From the NCBI RefSeq assembly GCF_030546695.1, contig NZ_JAUOTP010000001.1, positions 372,001 through 436,000 of the forward strand: a stretch of DNA of 64,000 bases, in the 5' to 3' direction. Both the position numbers and the translations under genes were made by a program. The stretch is from Sphingomonas natans (GTDB lineage: Bacteria > Pseudomonadota > Alphaproteobacteria > Sphingomonadales > Sphingomonadaceae). Below the pieces are notes generated by a model. That model saw nothing but the letters and a program-made list of their open reading frames with translations. It had not been told where the DNA came from and searched no databases. Below, piece after piece: positions 9,899 through 20,481 of the stretch; position 1 is the stretch's first letter, and each line of letters begins with the position of its first letter.

Positions 9899-10022
9899 TC
9901 CTCCCCGGCACGGGGAGGGGGACCGCCGCAGGCGGTGTAGGGGGCGTCCGGCGAGGCGTAGCGCTGATGGAGAGCCCCCTCCACCATCCTTCGGATGGTC
10001 CCCCTCCCCGTTTCGGGGAGGA
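9899..10022. repeat. Large imperfect palindrome between lipA and the RatA-like gene
   Basis: The two ends are each small hairpins (CCTCCCCGGCACGGGGAGG and CCTCCCCGTTTCGGGGAGG) and also pair with each other over about 25 nt. The central part holds further inverted G/C-rich segments (GACCGCCGCAGGCGGTG). It looks like a non-autonomous palindromic element of about 124 bp. It could act as a terminator or attenuator between lipA and the downstream gene. Confidence 0.75.
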
Positions 10023-10025
10023 ACA

Positions 10026-10952
10026 TTAGATGATCACCCTCGCCAGCTGCGCGTCGCGCGCGGCCTTCATCCGCGCGAAATCGTCGCCCGCATGATAAGA
10101 GGAGCGCGTCAGCGGGCTCGCCGCGACGAGCAGGAAGCCCTTTGCGCGCGCGATCGCGGCATAGGCCTCGAACTGCTTGGGCGTCGTGAACTCCATCACC
10201 TTGGCATGCTTCGGCGTCGGCTGCAGATATTGGCCCATCGTCAGGAAATCGATGCCTGCCGAGCGCATGTCGTCCATCACCTGATGGACCTCCAGCCGCT
10301 CCTCGCCGAGCCCCGTCATCACGCCCGATTTGGTGAAGATCGACGGATCGAGCTTCTTGACGCTCTCCAGCAGGCGCAGCGACGCATAATAACGCGCGCC
10401 CGGACGGATCGTCGGATAGAGGCGCGGCACCGTCTCGAGATTGTGATTATAGACGTCGGGCCGCGCGGCGACGATCGCCTCGACCGCAGCCTCGGCCTTG
10501 TTGCGGAAATCAGGCGTCAGGATCTCGATCGTCGTCAGCGGCGCGGCCTTGCGGATCGCCTCGATCACCTTGACGAACTGCGACGCGCCGCCGTCCTTGA
10601 GGTCGTCGCGATCGACCGAGGTGATGACGATATGCTCGAGCCCGAGCTCGCCCGCGGCATCGGCAACGTGCTGCGGCTCCAGCGGATCCACCGCGCGCGG
10701 CATCCCCGTCTTGACGTTGCAGAACGCGCAGGCGCGCGTGCAGACGTCGCCCAGGATCATCACCGTCGCGTGCTTCTTCGTCCAGCACTCGCCAATATTG
10801 GGGCAGGCCGCCTCTTCGCAGACCGTGTTGAGATTGAGCCGGCGCATCATCGCCCGCGTCTCGTTGAAGGCCAGGCTGGTCGGGGCTTTGACCCGGATCC
10901 AGTCGGGCTTGCGGGCGCGTTCCGGGCGGAGGATCGGGAGCGGTTCGTTCAT
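10026..10952 (-). CDS. lipA: Lipoyl synthase LipA
   Basis: Radical-SAM enzyme that inserts two sulfurs into protein-bound octanoyl chains to make lipoyl cofactors for 2-oxoacid dehydrogenases and the glycine cleavage system. The 308-residue protein starts at ATG 10952 ([18 protein letters not shown]); an upstream in-frame start at 10988 adds unconserved residues and overlaps the divergent gene. It has the auxiliary-cluster cysteines in [16 protein letters not shown] and the radical-SAM motif CTRACAFC. The C terminus has the conserved [10 protein letters not shown] region. No lipB is in the window. The carbonic anhydrase gene diverges 65 nt away. Confidence 0.97.
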   Translation of the reverse strand: MNEPLPILRPERARKPDWIRVKAPTSLAFNETRAMMRRLNLNTVCEEAACPNIGECWTKKHATVMILGDVCTRACAFCNVKTGMPRAVDPLEPQHVADAAGELGLEHIVITSVDRDDLKDGGASQFVKVIEAIRKAAPLTTIEILTPDFRNKAEAAVEAIVAARPDVYNHNLETVPRLYPTIRPGARYYASLRLLESVKKLDPSIFTKSGVMTGLGEERLEVHQVMDDMRSAGIDFLTMGQYLQPTPKHAKVMEFTTPKQFEAYAAIARAKGFLLVAASPLTRSSYHAGDDFARMKAARDAQLARVII

Positions 10953-11017
10953 GCCCCCCAGATAGCGTCGGATGCCCGCGCTTGCCACCCCTCCCCGGTG
11001 CGTTCTACGAGATCGTC

Positions 11018-11668
11018 ATGAGCGACGAACCCAATGATTTCGACCGCCTCCTCCAGGGCTATCGCCGCTTCCGATCGGGCGACTGGGCCAGCGAGCGCGC
11101 GCGCTGGTCCGAACTGGCCGAGGGGCAGAGCCCGAAGGTGATGATCATCGCCTGCTCGGACAGCCGCGTCGATCCTACCGTGATCTTCGATACCGCGCCG
11201 GGCGAGATGTTCGTCGTCCGCAACGTCGCCAATCTCGTGCCGCCGTTCGAGCGCGACAATGGCCGCCACGGCGTCTCGGCCGCGCTGGAATTCGCGCTCA
11301 ACCAGCTGGAAGTCCCCGAGATCGTCGTGATGGGTCACGGCGCGTGCGGCGGCGTGAAGGCGGCGATGAGCCAGGCGTTCGTCGGCAAGGCGCCGGGCGA
11401 AGGTGGCTTCATCGCGCATTGGGTGGATCTGCTCGACGACGCGCGCGACCGGATCGTGGCCGAGCATGGCGAGGGCGATGAAGCGGTGCATGCGCTGGAG
11501 CTGGAGTCGGTGAAGGTCAGCCTCGCCAATCTGCGCTCCTTCCCCTGCGTGCCCGAGCGCGAGGCGGCCGGCACGCTGACGCTGCGCGGCGCCTATTTCG
11601 CGATCGCGGACGGCAAGCTGCACCTGCTGGACGAGGCGTCGGGCGTGTTCGCACCCGTCGCCACCTGA
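11018..11668 (+). CDS. Beta-class carbonic anhydrase
   Basis: 216-residue beta-carbonic anhydrase interconverting CO2 and bicarbonate in the cytoplasm. All four zinc-site and catalytic positions are present: Cys46-Ser-Asp48-Ser-Arg50 in ACSDSRVDP and His107/Cys110 in VVMGHGACGG. Start ATG 11018 (MSDEPNDFDRLLQGYRRF) is preferred over an upstream in-frame start at 10982, which would overlap the lipA promoter. It is transcribed divergently from lipA. The family supplies bicarbonate for carboxylases at ambient CO2. Confidence 0.95.
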   Translation: MSDEPNDFDRLLQGYRRFRSGDWASERARWSELAEGQSPKVMIIACSDSRVDPTVIFDTAPGEMFVVRNVANLVPPFERDNGRHGVSAALEFALNQLEVPEIVVMGHGACGGVKAAMSQAFVGKAPGEGGFIAHWVDLLDDARDRIVAEHGEGDEAVHALELESVKVSLANLRSFPCVPEREAAGTLTLRGAYFAIADGKLHLLDEASGVFAPVAT

Positions 11669-11678
11669 TCGCGTTTCC

Positions 11679-11703
11679 GGAACAGGCTAACCGGAGCGAC
11701 GTT
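11679..11703 (+). promoter_or_regulatory. EcfG-type general-stress promoter
   Basis: GGAAC at 11679-11683 and CGTT at 11700-11703 are separated by exactly 16 nt. This matches the alphaproteobacterial sigma-EcfG consensus GGAAC-N16/17-CGTT. It lies in the gap between the carbonic anhydrase stop and the exported-protein start at 11737, about 34 nt before the start codon, a sensible promoter distance. Confidence 0.65.
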
Positions 11704-11736
11704 TCGCCAGCCTCTAGAACGATCCGGAGAGTGACG

Positions 11737-12171
11737 ATGCGTACCAAATTGATGCTGGCCGCTCTGGCCGGCGTGGCGATGCTGTCGCCGGCGCTGAGCC
11801 AGACCGCCGCGCCGACCAAAGAACTCCCGTACGATCGCGGCTATGACAAGCCGACGCCGCGCGCCGACGCGGTCAATGCGCAGGAAGCGCCGGTCACCGC
11901 CAATCTCAACGGCCAGTCCGGCGCCGCTGCGGCCAATACGGCCTCGGCGAGCACCGCCGATCAGGCGCAGTACGATGTCGATCGTCAGGCCTATCTCGAC
12001 GCGCTCGTCCAGCATGACCGCGCCGTCGATCGCACCGATGCGCGCTACATGCGCCAGCAGCGCGCTTATGCCGATGCGATGTCGGTTTGGCGGGTTCAGG
12101 TCCAGGAATGCAAGAAGGGCCACCAGCGCGCCTGCAAGCTGCCGCCGCCCAACGTTTCCGATTATTATTGA
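11737..12171 (+). CDS. Small exported protein, predicted general-stress gene
   Basis: 144-residue protein with a signal peptide (MRTKLMLAALAGVAMLSPALSQ). The mature part is rich in Ala, Asp and Gln, has a helical stretch with many Tyr, Asp and Arg residues (YDVDRQAYLDAL, ARYMRQQRAYADAM) and two cysteines near the C terminus (ECKKGHQRACKLPP) that could form one disulfide. Start ATG 11737 follows CCGGAGAG at a good distance; the GTG at 11731 is in frame but too close to that site. I do not recognise a family. The EcfG-like promoter upstream suggests induction by general stress. Confidence 0.8.
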   Translation: MRTKLMLAALAGVAMLSPALSQTAAPTKELPYDRGYDKPTPRADAVNAQEAPVTANLNGQSGAAAANTASASTADQAQYDVDRQAYLDALVQHDRAVDRTDARYMRQQRAYADAMSVWRVQVQECKKGHQRACKLPPPNVSDYY

Positions 12172-12667
12172 GCCGATAAGGGCTTAATCTTCCCTACGCT
12201 TGCCCTAGCCTGTCGACGGCCCGTCCTGTTCTGCCGCAGGAAGGACGGTGCCTCGACTGGTTCGGCACGACCCTCTCGCATATCGCGCCGGACTATACGC
12301 AGATTTTTTGGCTGCGCCGACATCCAAGGCCATGTTCTTTTCGATAGCGCGTGAAGATCAGCCAGAGGTCGCGTGCAGCGCCGCATGGCTATCCTGCGAA
12401 CAACACGAGACACGCCCGGCATTTCCGGCAGCGACTCGGGGATCGAAGTGTCTTACCGATCCGCTTCAGTCACCCAGATCTTGCGATAATATTCTGCGGC
12501 CGTCGAATTCGACCAGTCCGGTAGGTGCTATGGATTCCGCGCAAATGCAGGAATTTTTCCTAGACCTATTAGGACCTTGCGGTCGCCCGGATCATCTTTT
12601 TCCCCTCCCGAAAATGGTGTACATATTGTTAGCCCCGCACCTAAGCGGGGAGTGGAGGGGGAGTTTT
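12172..12667. other. Long intergenic region before the first PEP-CTERM gene
   Basis: About 500 bp without a convincing gene. It contains a degenerate copy of the dispersed repeat (12219-12275) and a locally AT-richer stretch from about 12480 to 12640, likely the promoter region of the downstream gene. A minus-strand frame at 12165-12422 is explained by the repeat and has no family signature. Confidence 0.6.
12219..12275. repeat. Degenerate copy of the dispersed hairpin repeat
   Basis: Read on the minus strand it gives GCCGAACCAGTCGAGGCACC followed by GTCC, matching the GTGCTGAGCCTGTCGAAGCA core of the family, and it encodes RAEPVEAP in one frame just as the dnaE copy encodes RAEPVEAS. The second arm is too degenerate to form the full hairpin. 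Confidence 0.55.
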
Positions 12668-13363
12668 ATGCGTAGGTTTGCATTGCTCTTGGCGTCCGTT
12701 GCCTTGGCCAGTCCCGCGTTCGCTGCGACGAACCTGTTGACGAACGGCAGCTTCGAAAGCGGGTTCGAGGGCTGGGTGCCGACTGTCGATAGCGAGGACC
12801 AGCTCGGTTATTCCGCCCCGGTCGTGATCGAATATGGTCAGGCCAGCGGCTATCCGACCGGAGCCTTCGGCGAGGCCGTACCGCTCGACAACAATGCCCT
12901 GAACCCGGGCCTCGACCCGGTCGGCACGCATTTCCTGTATCTCTCGTCCGACGTCGGCATGCAGAGAATCTCGCAGTCGGTCACGCTGGCGGCGAACACC
13001 AGCTATACGTTCGGCTTCGATTATTATCTGCCGGCTAACGGCTACGCCAATCCCAACCCCGCCGTTTTCACGGCCACGCTGGATGGCATGCCGTTCACGA
13101 GCTTCTCGCTCGGCAGCCAGCCGGCGACGACATGGCTGCTGGCGAGCGACAGCCATACGTTCACGACGGGAAGCACGGGCAACTTCATGTTCACCTTCAC
13201 GGCAAGCGCCTACACCGCGAAGGACGTGGCGCTTGATCGTGTCTTTCTCGCCGAAACCAGCGTTCCCGAACCGGCCAGCTGGGCAATGATGGTCGGCGGT
13301 TTCGGCCTGTTGGGCGCAGCGATGCGGCGCCGCAGGAGCAACCTCGGCTTCGCATATCAATGA
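12668..13363 (+). CDS. PEP-CTERM sorting-signal exported protein
   Basis: 231-residue exported protein. It has a signal peptide (MRRFALLLASVALASPAFAA), a body starting NLLTNGSFESGFEGW, typical of carbohydrate-binding-like PEP-CTERM proteins (DUF642/CBM-like beta-sandwich), and the C-terminal sorting signal: VPEPASWAMM, a hydrophobic helix GGFGLLGAAM and an Arg cluster RRRR. PEP-CTERM proteins are handled by an exosortase and usually end up in exopolysaccharide or at the surface; no exosortase is in this window. Start ATG 12668 follows a purine-rich GTGGAGGGGGAG. A hairpin with 13-nt arms follows the stop. Confidence 0.9.
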   Translation: MRRFALLLASVALASPAFAATNLLTNGSFESGFEGWVPTVDSEDQLGYSAPVVIEYGQASGYPTGAFGEAVPLDNNALNPGLDPVGTHFLYLSSDVGMQRISQSVTLAANTSYTFGFDYYLPANGYANPNPAVFTATLDGMPFTSFSLGSQPATTWLLASDSHTFTTGSTGNFMFTFTASAYTAKDVALDRVFLAETSVPEPASWAMMVGGFGLLGAAMRRRRSNLGFAYQ

Positions 13364-13371
13364 TGGGGCGA

Positions 13372-13400
13372 GACGCCGTCGATCGGTGATCGGCGGCGTC
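13372..13400 (+). terminator. Hairpin after the PEP-CTERM gene
   Basis: Arms 13372-13384 and 13388-13400 are complementary over 13 nt with a single G-U pair and a 3-nt loop. It begins 8 nt after the stop codon. No long T-run follows. The sequence closely resembles the hairpin after the second PEP-CTERM gene at 47911-47942. Confidence 0.6.
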
Positions 13401-13580
13401 CTGCCATTCGTCCCCGCAACAGGGACGCGATGACGCCCCTCGCCGTCCGATCCGTCGGGTTTGCGTTTGACGGCGACCGCGTAGTCTCGACCAAGGTCGA
13501 CAGCGTTCGACCGCACATCGCCGCCTCGAACAGAGTCGAGAGCATCGACCGGTACAGACGACCAACCTAAGTACGGTGCT

Positions 13581-15959
13581 TCAGGCGGCGACGCTGCCTG
13601 CCTCGGATGCGTCGCTGTCGATGAGGTGGCGGAAGGCCGAGATCGGCAGCGGGCGCCCGATCAGATAGCCCTGGATCTCGGTGCACCGCTCCACGCGAAG
13701 CATCGCCAGCTGTTCGGCACTTTCGACACCTTCGGCGACGATCGGCAGCGACAGGCTGTGGCCGAGGCTGATCACGGCCTTGACGATAGACGCGGCCTTT
13801 TCGTCTTCCTCGATCGTCGAGACGAAGCTGCGATCGACCTTGATCTTGTCGAACGGAAAGCTTTGCAGGTTGGAAAGCGACGAATAGCCGGTTCCGAAAT
13901 CGTCCATGGCGATGCGGATGCCCATGCTCTTGAGCTCGTTCAGCGTCGCGATCGTCGCATCCCGATCGCGCAGCAGTGCGGTCTCGGTAATTTCGAGTTC
14001 GAGCCGTTCGGGCGCGAGCCCGGTATCGATCAGCGTCGTCTCGACGCGCTTCCTGAGCGCGCCCTGCTGGAACTGGACCGGCGAGAGGTTGACCGCGATA
14101 TTGAGCGGCCGCGCCCATGACGCCGCCTCGCGGCAGGCTTCGCGCAGGATCCACGCGCCCAAGGGCACGATGAAGCCGCTCTGCTCCGCCACCGGGATGA
14201 AGGCGTCGGGCGGGATGATGCCGCGCTCGGGATGGTTCCAGCGCACCAGCGCCTCGAACCCGGTGATCTCGCCCGTGTCGGCATTCATCTGCGGCTGATA
14301 GACGAGGAAGATCTCGCCGGCCGCCAGCGCATTGCGCATGTCCGCCTCGATCGAATGCCGCTCCTGCAGCGCCTCGTCCATCGCGCTTTCGAAGAAGCGA
14401 TAGGTGCCGCGGCCGGCTTCTTTCGCCTTGTAGAGCGCGATATCGGCATGCCGCACAAGCACCGCCGGTTCACTAGAATCGTCGGGCGCGATCGCGATGC
14501 CGATGCTGGCACCCAGCGACACGTCGCCCCGGCCATTGCCATAGCCGCGCTCGATCTCGGTGATGATCCGGCGCGCAAGTCGCTCGGCGGCCTCGGGCTG
14601 GTCACCGTCGCTTTGCACGATCGCGAATTCATCGCCGCCGAGCCGCGCCAGCGTGTCGCCGGACCGCAGCGTCGTCTCGATCAGGGACGCGGTGCCGATC
14701 AGAACCTGATCGCCCTTGGTATGGCCGAATACGTCGTTGACCGATTTGAACCCGTCGAGATCGATATAGAGCAGGGCAGTCTTGCCATGCGTCCGCGCCG
14801 TCCGCGCGACAGCGCTTTCCAGCCGCTCCATGAACAGAAGACGATTGGGTAGGCCCGTCAGCGGATCATGTCGCGCCACGTGCAGGACGCGGCGTTGCGC
14901 CTCGACGCGCTCGCTCAGGTCGCGCACGACGACGACGAGTGCGGCGCGCCGGAGATGCGTCGTCCGGTGCACGAGCACCTCCACGGGGAGGCGCGAGCCA
15001 TCGGCGCGGGGCAGCTCGCTTTCGACCGGCTCGCTCCGCAGATCGTCGGTGAACATCGCCGGATGGACGTTGGGCAGGATCTCCTGGATGTGCAGGCCGA
15101 TAACCGGACGGCCGAGGAAGCGATCGATCCGCTTGTTCGCATCGATGACGATCCCCGCCTCGTCGAGGACGATCAGCCCCTCGAGCGAGAGATTGGCAAG
15201 GCTGCGCATGCGCTCGCTCTCGTCGGCATCGCGCCGCATGTCGTGCGCGGCGATCCGCGCACCGCCCAAAGCGATGCCGATGACGACGATCACGCCGAAG
15301 GTGATGGCGATGGCGAGCAGCGACGGGACGCTCTGGCTGACGGCCGGGCCGGCGTGATCGTGCATCTGCATCGCCGCCATCGATCCGAAGTGGATGGTCC
15401 CGACGCCGGCCGTGAACAGCAGCGTCGCGGACAGATAGCGGGCGACCGGGCGGCGCAGGAAGCCGAACGCCGCGATCGCCAGCGTGGTCAAAAGCGTTCC
15501 GAGGACGATGCTCCACGCAACGATCCGGTGATCATATTGCATGGGAGACGCGGTCGACATCGCACTCATGCCGATAAAGTGCATCGTCGAGATCGTCGCC
15601 CCCAGCGCGAGTCCTGCCGCGGGCTTGGCCCAGGCGATGACCATCGTTCGGCCGATCAGCACCGACAGCATCGTCCCCGCAATCGCGACGACGACCGAAA
15701 CCGCCGTCAGCTTGGCCGAATATGCGACGGGCATGCCGTTGCGATAGGCCAGCATCGCGATGAAGTGCGTCGCCCAGATCGTGACCCCGCCGGCCACCGC
15801 GCCCATGCCCAGCCACAAGACGCGTCGATTGGCGGGCACGCGCGAGGAATGATCGGCGATCGCGAACAGCGTGTATCCCCCGAACAGACAAACGAGGATC
15901 GCGATCGTCACCAGCGTGGCGTCGTGATGACTTGCGAGATTGCGGACGAGAGCGGTCAC
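13581..15959 (-). CDS. MHYT-PAS-GGDEF-EAL cyclic-di-GMP enzyme
   Basis: 792-residue inner-membrane protein for c-di-GMP turnover. The first about 250 residues form an MHYT sensor with seven hydrophobic helices and the repeated motifs ATHFIAMLAY, TMHFIGMSAM and TIHFGSMAAM, proposed to bind copper and sense O2, CO or NO. A PAS domain follows (LSLEGLIVLDEAGIVIDANK). The diguanylate cyclase domain has an intact GGDEF motif (LARLGGDEFAIV) and the phosphodiesterase domain an intact EAL motif (GFEALVRWNHPERG), so both activities may be retained. It stands alone, convergent with the PEP-CTERM gene and divergent from the M28 peptidase. c-di-GMP often controls exopolysaccharide and motility, compatible with the PEP-CTERM neighbour, but that link is inference. 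Confidence 0.95.
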   Translation of the reverse strand: MTALVRNLASHHDATLVTIAILVCLFGGYTLFAIADHSSRVPANRRVLWLGMGAVAGGVTIWATHFIAMLAYRNGMPVAYSAKLTAVSVVVAIAGTMLSVLIGRTMVIAWAKPAAGLALGATISTMHFIGMSAMSTASPMQYDHRIVAWSIVLGTLLTTLAIAAFGFLRRPVARYLSATLLFTAGVGTIHFGSMAAMQMHDHAGPAVSQSVPSLLAIAITFGVIVVIGIALGGARIAAHDMRRDADESERMRSLANLSLEGLIVLDEAGIVIDANKRIDRFLGRPVIGLHIQEILPNVHPAMFTDDLRSEPVESELPRADGSRLPVEVLVHRTTHLRRAALVVVVRDLSERVEAQRRVLHVARHDPLTGLPNRLLFMERLESAVARTARTHGKTALLYIDLDGFKSVNDVFGHTKGDQVLIGTASLIETTLRSGDTLARLGGDEFAIVQSDGDQPEAAERLARRIITEIERGYGNGRGDVSLGASIGIAIAPDDSSEPAVLVRHADIALYKAKEAGRGTYRFFESAMDEALQERHSIEADMRNALAAGEIFLVYQPQMNADTGEITGFEALVRWNHPERGIIPPDAFIPVAEQSGFIVPLGAWILREACREAASWARPLNIAVNLSPVQFQQGALRKRVETTLIDTGLAPERLELEITETALLRDRDATIATLNELKSMGIRIAMDDFGTGYSSLSNLQSFPFDKIKVDRSFVSTIEEDEKAASIVKAVISLGHSLSLPIVAEGVESAEQLAMLRVERCTEIQGYLIGRPLPISAFRHLIDSDASEAGSVAA

Positions 15960-16249
15960 GACTTACCTGCCAAATGAAGATGTGATACCCGGCCGGACTA
16001 GCGGCGAATACTTTCCGAAACACTTCCAAAGGCTATTAGACTTTGGTCTAAATGCCTGCCTTTGCCCGATAAACTGCGGTTAAGAGTGCGACACCTTCGC
16101 GAAGGCGACAATGCTATTGGATGGTTGCCGGTTGCTCGGATGGCGCGACGAAAGGGATGTCGTCAGCTTGGTGGACTTTTTCGCCAGCAGCGTCTCGGTC
16201 GGACGGTCCCGCGCTTGACTTGAGGCCGGAAAATCGCAGCGTGCGCGCC

Positions 16250-17632
16250 ATGACCAGACAGATGCTCGCCGCAGCCCTCGCCGCCCTCCTCGCCTCCACC
16301 GCCTTCGCCGCTCCGGGCCCCGGTCCGGCCGCGCTGCGCGACGCGGCGCTGCACGACGATGTCGCCTTCGACATCCTCGAAGGGCTGACCACCGAAGTCG
16401 GCCAGCGTCTCGCCGCGACCCCGGCCGAGGCACGCGGGCGCGATTGGGCGGTCGCCAGGCTCAAGGCGCTCGGCTTCGCCAACGTCCATGTCGAGCCCTT
16501 CACGATGCCGGTGTGGCTGCGCGGCGACGAAAGCGCCGAGATCGTCGCGCCCTTCCCGCAGAAGCTCGTCGTCGCCGCGCTCGGCAACAGCAGCGCGACA
16601 CCGGCCGGCGGCATCACTGCCCAGATCGTCGCGTTCGATGGGCTCGCCGCCCTCGCGAAGGCGCCGGCCGAGGCGGTGCGCGGCCGGATCGTGTTCGTGA
16701 ACCATCACATGACCGCGCAGCAGGATGGCGGCTCCTATGGCGAGATCGGCGCGATCCGCCGGACCGGGCCCTCGATCGCCTCGAAGAAGGGGGCGCTCGC
16801 GATCGTCATCCGCTCGATCGGAACGGATCATCACCGCGTCGCGCATACCGGCGTGCAGAACTGGAGCGACGGCGCGCAGCCGATCCCGGCGGCGGCGCTC
16901 AGCGTGCCCGATGCCGAGCAGCTCGCCCGCATCGTCGCGCGCGGCAAGCCGGTGAAGATGCATCTGGCGCTGGGCGCGCGCATGGCTGGCACGGGCACGT
17001 CGGGCAACGTCGTCGCCGAAGTGCCGGGGCGAGATCCGAAGGCGGGCATCATCCTCGTCGGCGGCCATCTCGACAGCTGGGATCTCGGCACGGGCACGAT
17101 CGACGACGCCTCGGGCCTCGCCATCGTCACCGCGGCGGCCAAAAGGATCATGGCGACGGGCAGACCGCGCCGCACGATCCGGATCGTCTGGTTCGGCGCG
17201 GAGGAGCCCGGCGGCTTCGGCGGCGAGGCCTATGCGAAGGCGCATGCCGGCGACCGCCACGTGCTCGTCGGCGAAAGCGACAGCGGCGCCGACAAGGTCT
17301 GGCGCTTCGAGCTGACCGCCGCCGATAGAACGGTGCCGATCGCGGACCGGCTGGCGCTGGCCTTGTCGCCGCTCGGCATCACCCGCGGCCGCGATGCCGC
17401 GCATGGCGGCACGGACGTAGAGCCGATCGCGGCGGCGCAGGGCGCGCCGGTGATCGACCTGTCGCAGGACACGACGCGCTATTTCGACATCCACCACACC
17501 GCCGACGACACGCTCGACAAGGTCGATCCCGAGCAGCTCCGCCAGAATGTCGCGGCCTGGACGGCGGTGCTGGCGATCGCGGCAGAGGATGCGGAGGAGC
17601 TCGGTCCTGTTTCGCCGACGGCGGCAAAATGA
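16250..17632 (+). CDS. M28-family zinc peptidase, exported
   Basis: 460-residue exported aminopeptidase/carboxypeptidase-like enzyme. It starts with a signal peptide (MTRQMLAAALAALLASTAFAA). A PA-type insert lies in the middle, and the M28 catalytic core carries zinc ligands in VGGHLDSWDLGTGTIDDASG (His-Asp and the bridging Asp), the Glu-Glu pair in WFGAEEPGG and a late His in YFDIHHTADDTLDK. Start ATG 16250 is chosen over an in-frame start at 16121 because it begins the signal peptide. It is followed 13 nt later by the Uma2 gene. The substrate is probably peptides in the periplasm. Confidence 0.93.
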   Translation: MTRQMLAAALAALLASTAFAAPGPGPAALRDAALHDDVAFDILEGLTTEVGQRLAATPAEARGRDWAVARLKALGFANVHVEPFTMPVWLRGDESAEIVAPFPQKLVVAALGNSSATPAGGITAQIVAFDGLAALAKAPAEAVRGRIVFVNHHMTAQQDGGSYGEIGAIRRTGPSIASKKGALAIVIRSIGTDHHRVAHTGVQNWSDGAQPIPAAALSVPDAEQLARIVARGKPVKMHLALGARMAGTGTSGNVVAEVPGRDPKAGIILVGGHLDSWDLGTGTIDDASGLAIVTAAAKRIMATGRPRRTIRIVWFGAEEPGGFGGEAYAKAHAGDRHVLVGESDSGADKVWRFELTAADRTVPIADRLALALSPLGITRGRDAAHGGTDVEPIAAAQGAPVIDLSQDTTRYFDIHHTADDTLDKVDPEQLRQNVAAWTAVLAIAAEDAEELGPVSPTAAK

Positions 17633-17645
17633 TAGAATAAGCGCC

Positions 17646-18218
17646 ATGGCCGAACTTGCCGCTTTGGTAACGACCCCGACGTTGGTCCCGCTCACGCTTG
17701 GGGATTACCTGCGGCTCGACGAGGCCGGCGCGTTCGAGGACTATGGAAAAACGGAGCTGATCGAGGGACAGATCTATTACATGAACGCGCAGCACCGCCC
17801 CCACGCGCGCGTGAAGTCTGATCTCTTCGTTCAGCTCGCATTGGCGCTTCGCAGCCTCGAAGCGGACGTGCGGGCGCTGGTCGAAGCCTCGATCGCCGTG
17901 CCGCCGCACAACGCGCCGGAGCCGGACATCGTGCTGACCGATGCCGCAGACGGCACGGGGCTGGTGCCGCTCGACAGCGTAAGGCTCGTCATCGAGGTTT
18001 CCGAAACAACGCTCTCGAACGATCTGGGACGCAAGGCCAAGCTCTATGCTCGCCATGGAATTGCGGAATATTGGGTCGTTGATGTGACCGCGCGCGTCTT
18101 CCATCAAATGTGGCGGCCCGAGGTCGATGCCTACACGAAGGACCGCATCGTCCCATTTGGCTACGACCTTCGAGCGGAGACAATCACCGGACTCCTCGTC
18201 GCTACGGGCGATCTATAG
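17646..18218 (+). CDS. Uma2-family (DUF820) restriction-endonuclease-fold protein
   Basis: 190-residue protein of the Uma2/DUF820 family, which has a PD-(D/E)XK nuclease fold. Recognisable stretches are KTELIEGQIYYM at the N terminus, EPDIVLTD (catalytic Asp) and VRLVIEVSETTLSNDLGRKA.LYARHGIAEYWVVD (the E.K pair). The family is abundant in cyanobacteria and scattered in other bacteria; its biological role is not established. It starts 13 nt after the M28 peptidase stop and its end overlaps the opposite-strand gene by 17 nt. Confidence 0.9.
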   Translation: MAELAALVTTPTLVPLTLGDYLRLDEAGAFEDYGKTELIEGQIYYMNAQHRPHARVKSDLFVQLALALRSLEADVRALVEASIAVPPHNAPEPDIVLTDAADGTGLVPLDSVRLVIEVSETTLSNDLGRKAKLYARHGIAEYWVVDVTARVFHQMWRPEVDAYTKDRIVPFGYDLRAETITGLLVATGDL

Positions 18219-18627
18219 CCTTCGCCCAATAAGCGAAGGCCTCCTGCTGAAGCGTTCGGACGAAAGCGCTCGCTTCCGGCCCAGTCCACGCTCCCTTGTA
18301 ACCGCGCGTCTCGGACGCACCCGTCCACCAGCCCTGCCCCGGCAGGCGATCGCTTTCGCGGACCACGAGCACCGCCAGTTCCGGCTCGCCGCGCAGCGCC
18401 GCCTCGCGATCGATTACGTCGAGCGTCTTGCACAGCGCGCGCATCTTCGGCCGCGTGAAGCGGAAGCCGAGCGCGTTGAGGATCTCCGAATAACTCAGCG
18501 CCTCGCCCCGCTTCGCCGCCGCGACGAGCAGGCTGCGTACGAGCGCGACGTCGGCGATCGCCCCCGGCCCTTCGACCGGGACGATCCCTTCGGCCTCCAG
18601 CCACTCCGACAGCGTCTCGATGGCCAT
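18202..18627 (-). CDS. Conserved hypothetical protein downstream of ettA
   Basis: 141-residue soluble protein starting at ATG 18627 after AAGGAGAG at 9 nt, only 14 nt downstream of the ettA stop, so probably co-transcribed with ettA. It has a helical N-terminal half (VALVRSLLVAAAKRGEALSYSEILNALG) resembling a small winged-helix fold, then a conserved-looking stretch ELAVLVVRESDRLPGQGWW. No catalytic motif is recognised. Its 3' end overlaps the Uma2 gene tail to tail by 17 nt. The coding call rests on the ribosome site, length and protein-like composition. Confidence 0.72.
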   Translation of the reverse strand: MAIETLSEWLEAEGIVPVEGPGAIADVALVRSLLVAAAKRGEALSYSEILNALGFRFTRPKMRALCKTLDVIDREAALRGEPELAVLVVRESDRLPGQGWWTGASETRGYKGAWTGPEASAFVRTLQQEAFAYWAKAIDRP

Positions 18628-18641
18628 CGGAGCAGCTCTCC

Positions 18642-20321
<1,680 letters not shown>

Positions 20322-20481
20322 GCGGGGCGAAGCTCCGGATAGGGGATCGGATGGCAAAGTGGTGGCCGCCGGTTAGCCGGTGGCCCCCTGCTTGGCAAAC
20401 ATGGGGAGGCCCGATCGAAAGGTCAAAGCGGTAAACGCTTTCGTGGGTCGAGCGTATCGGAGAGACGAACTGGGGAGCGGT

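Noticed and set aside
12165-12422. 85-codon minus-strand frame in the intergenic region
   Set aside because: Part of it is a translated dispersed repeat (RAEPVEAP), and it has no ribosome site or domain.
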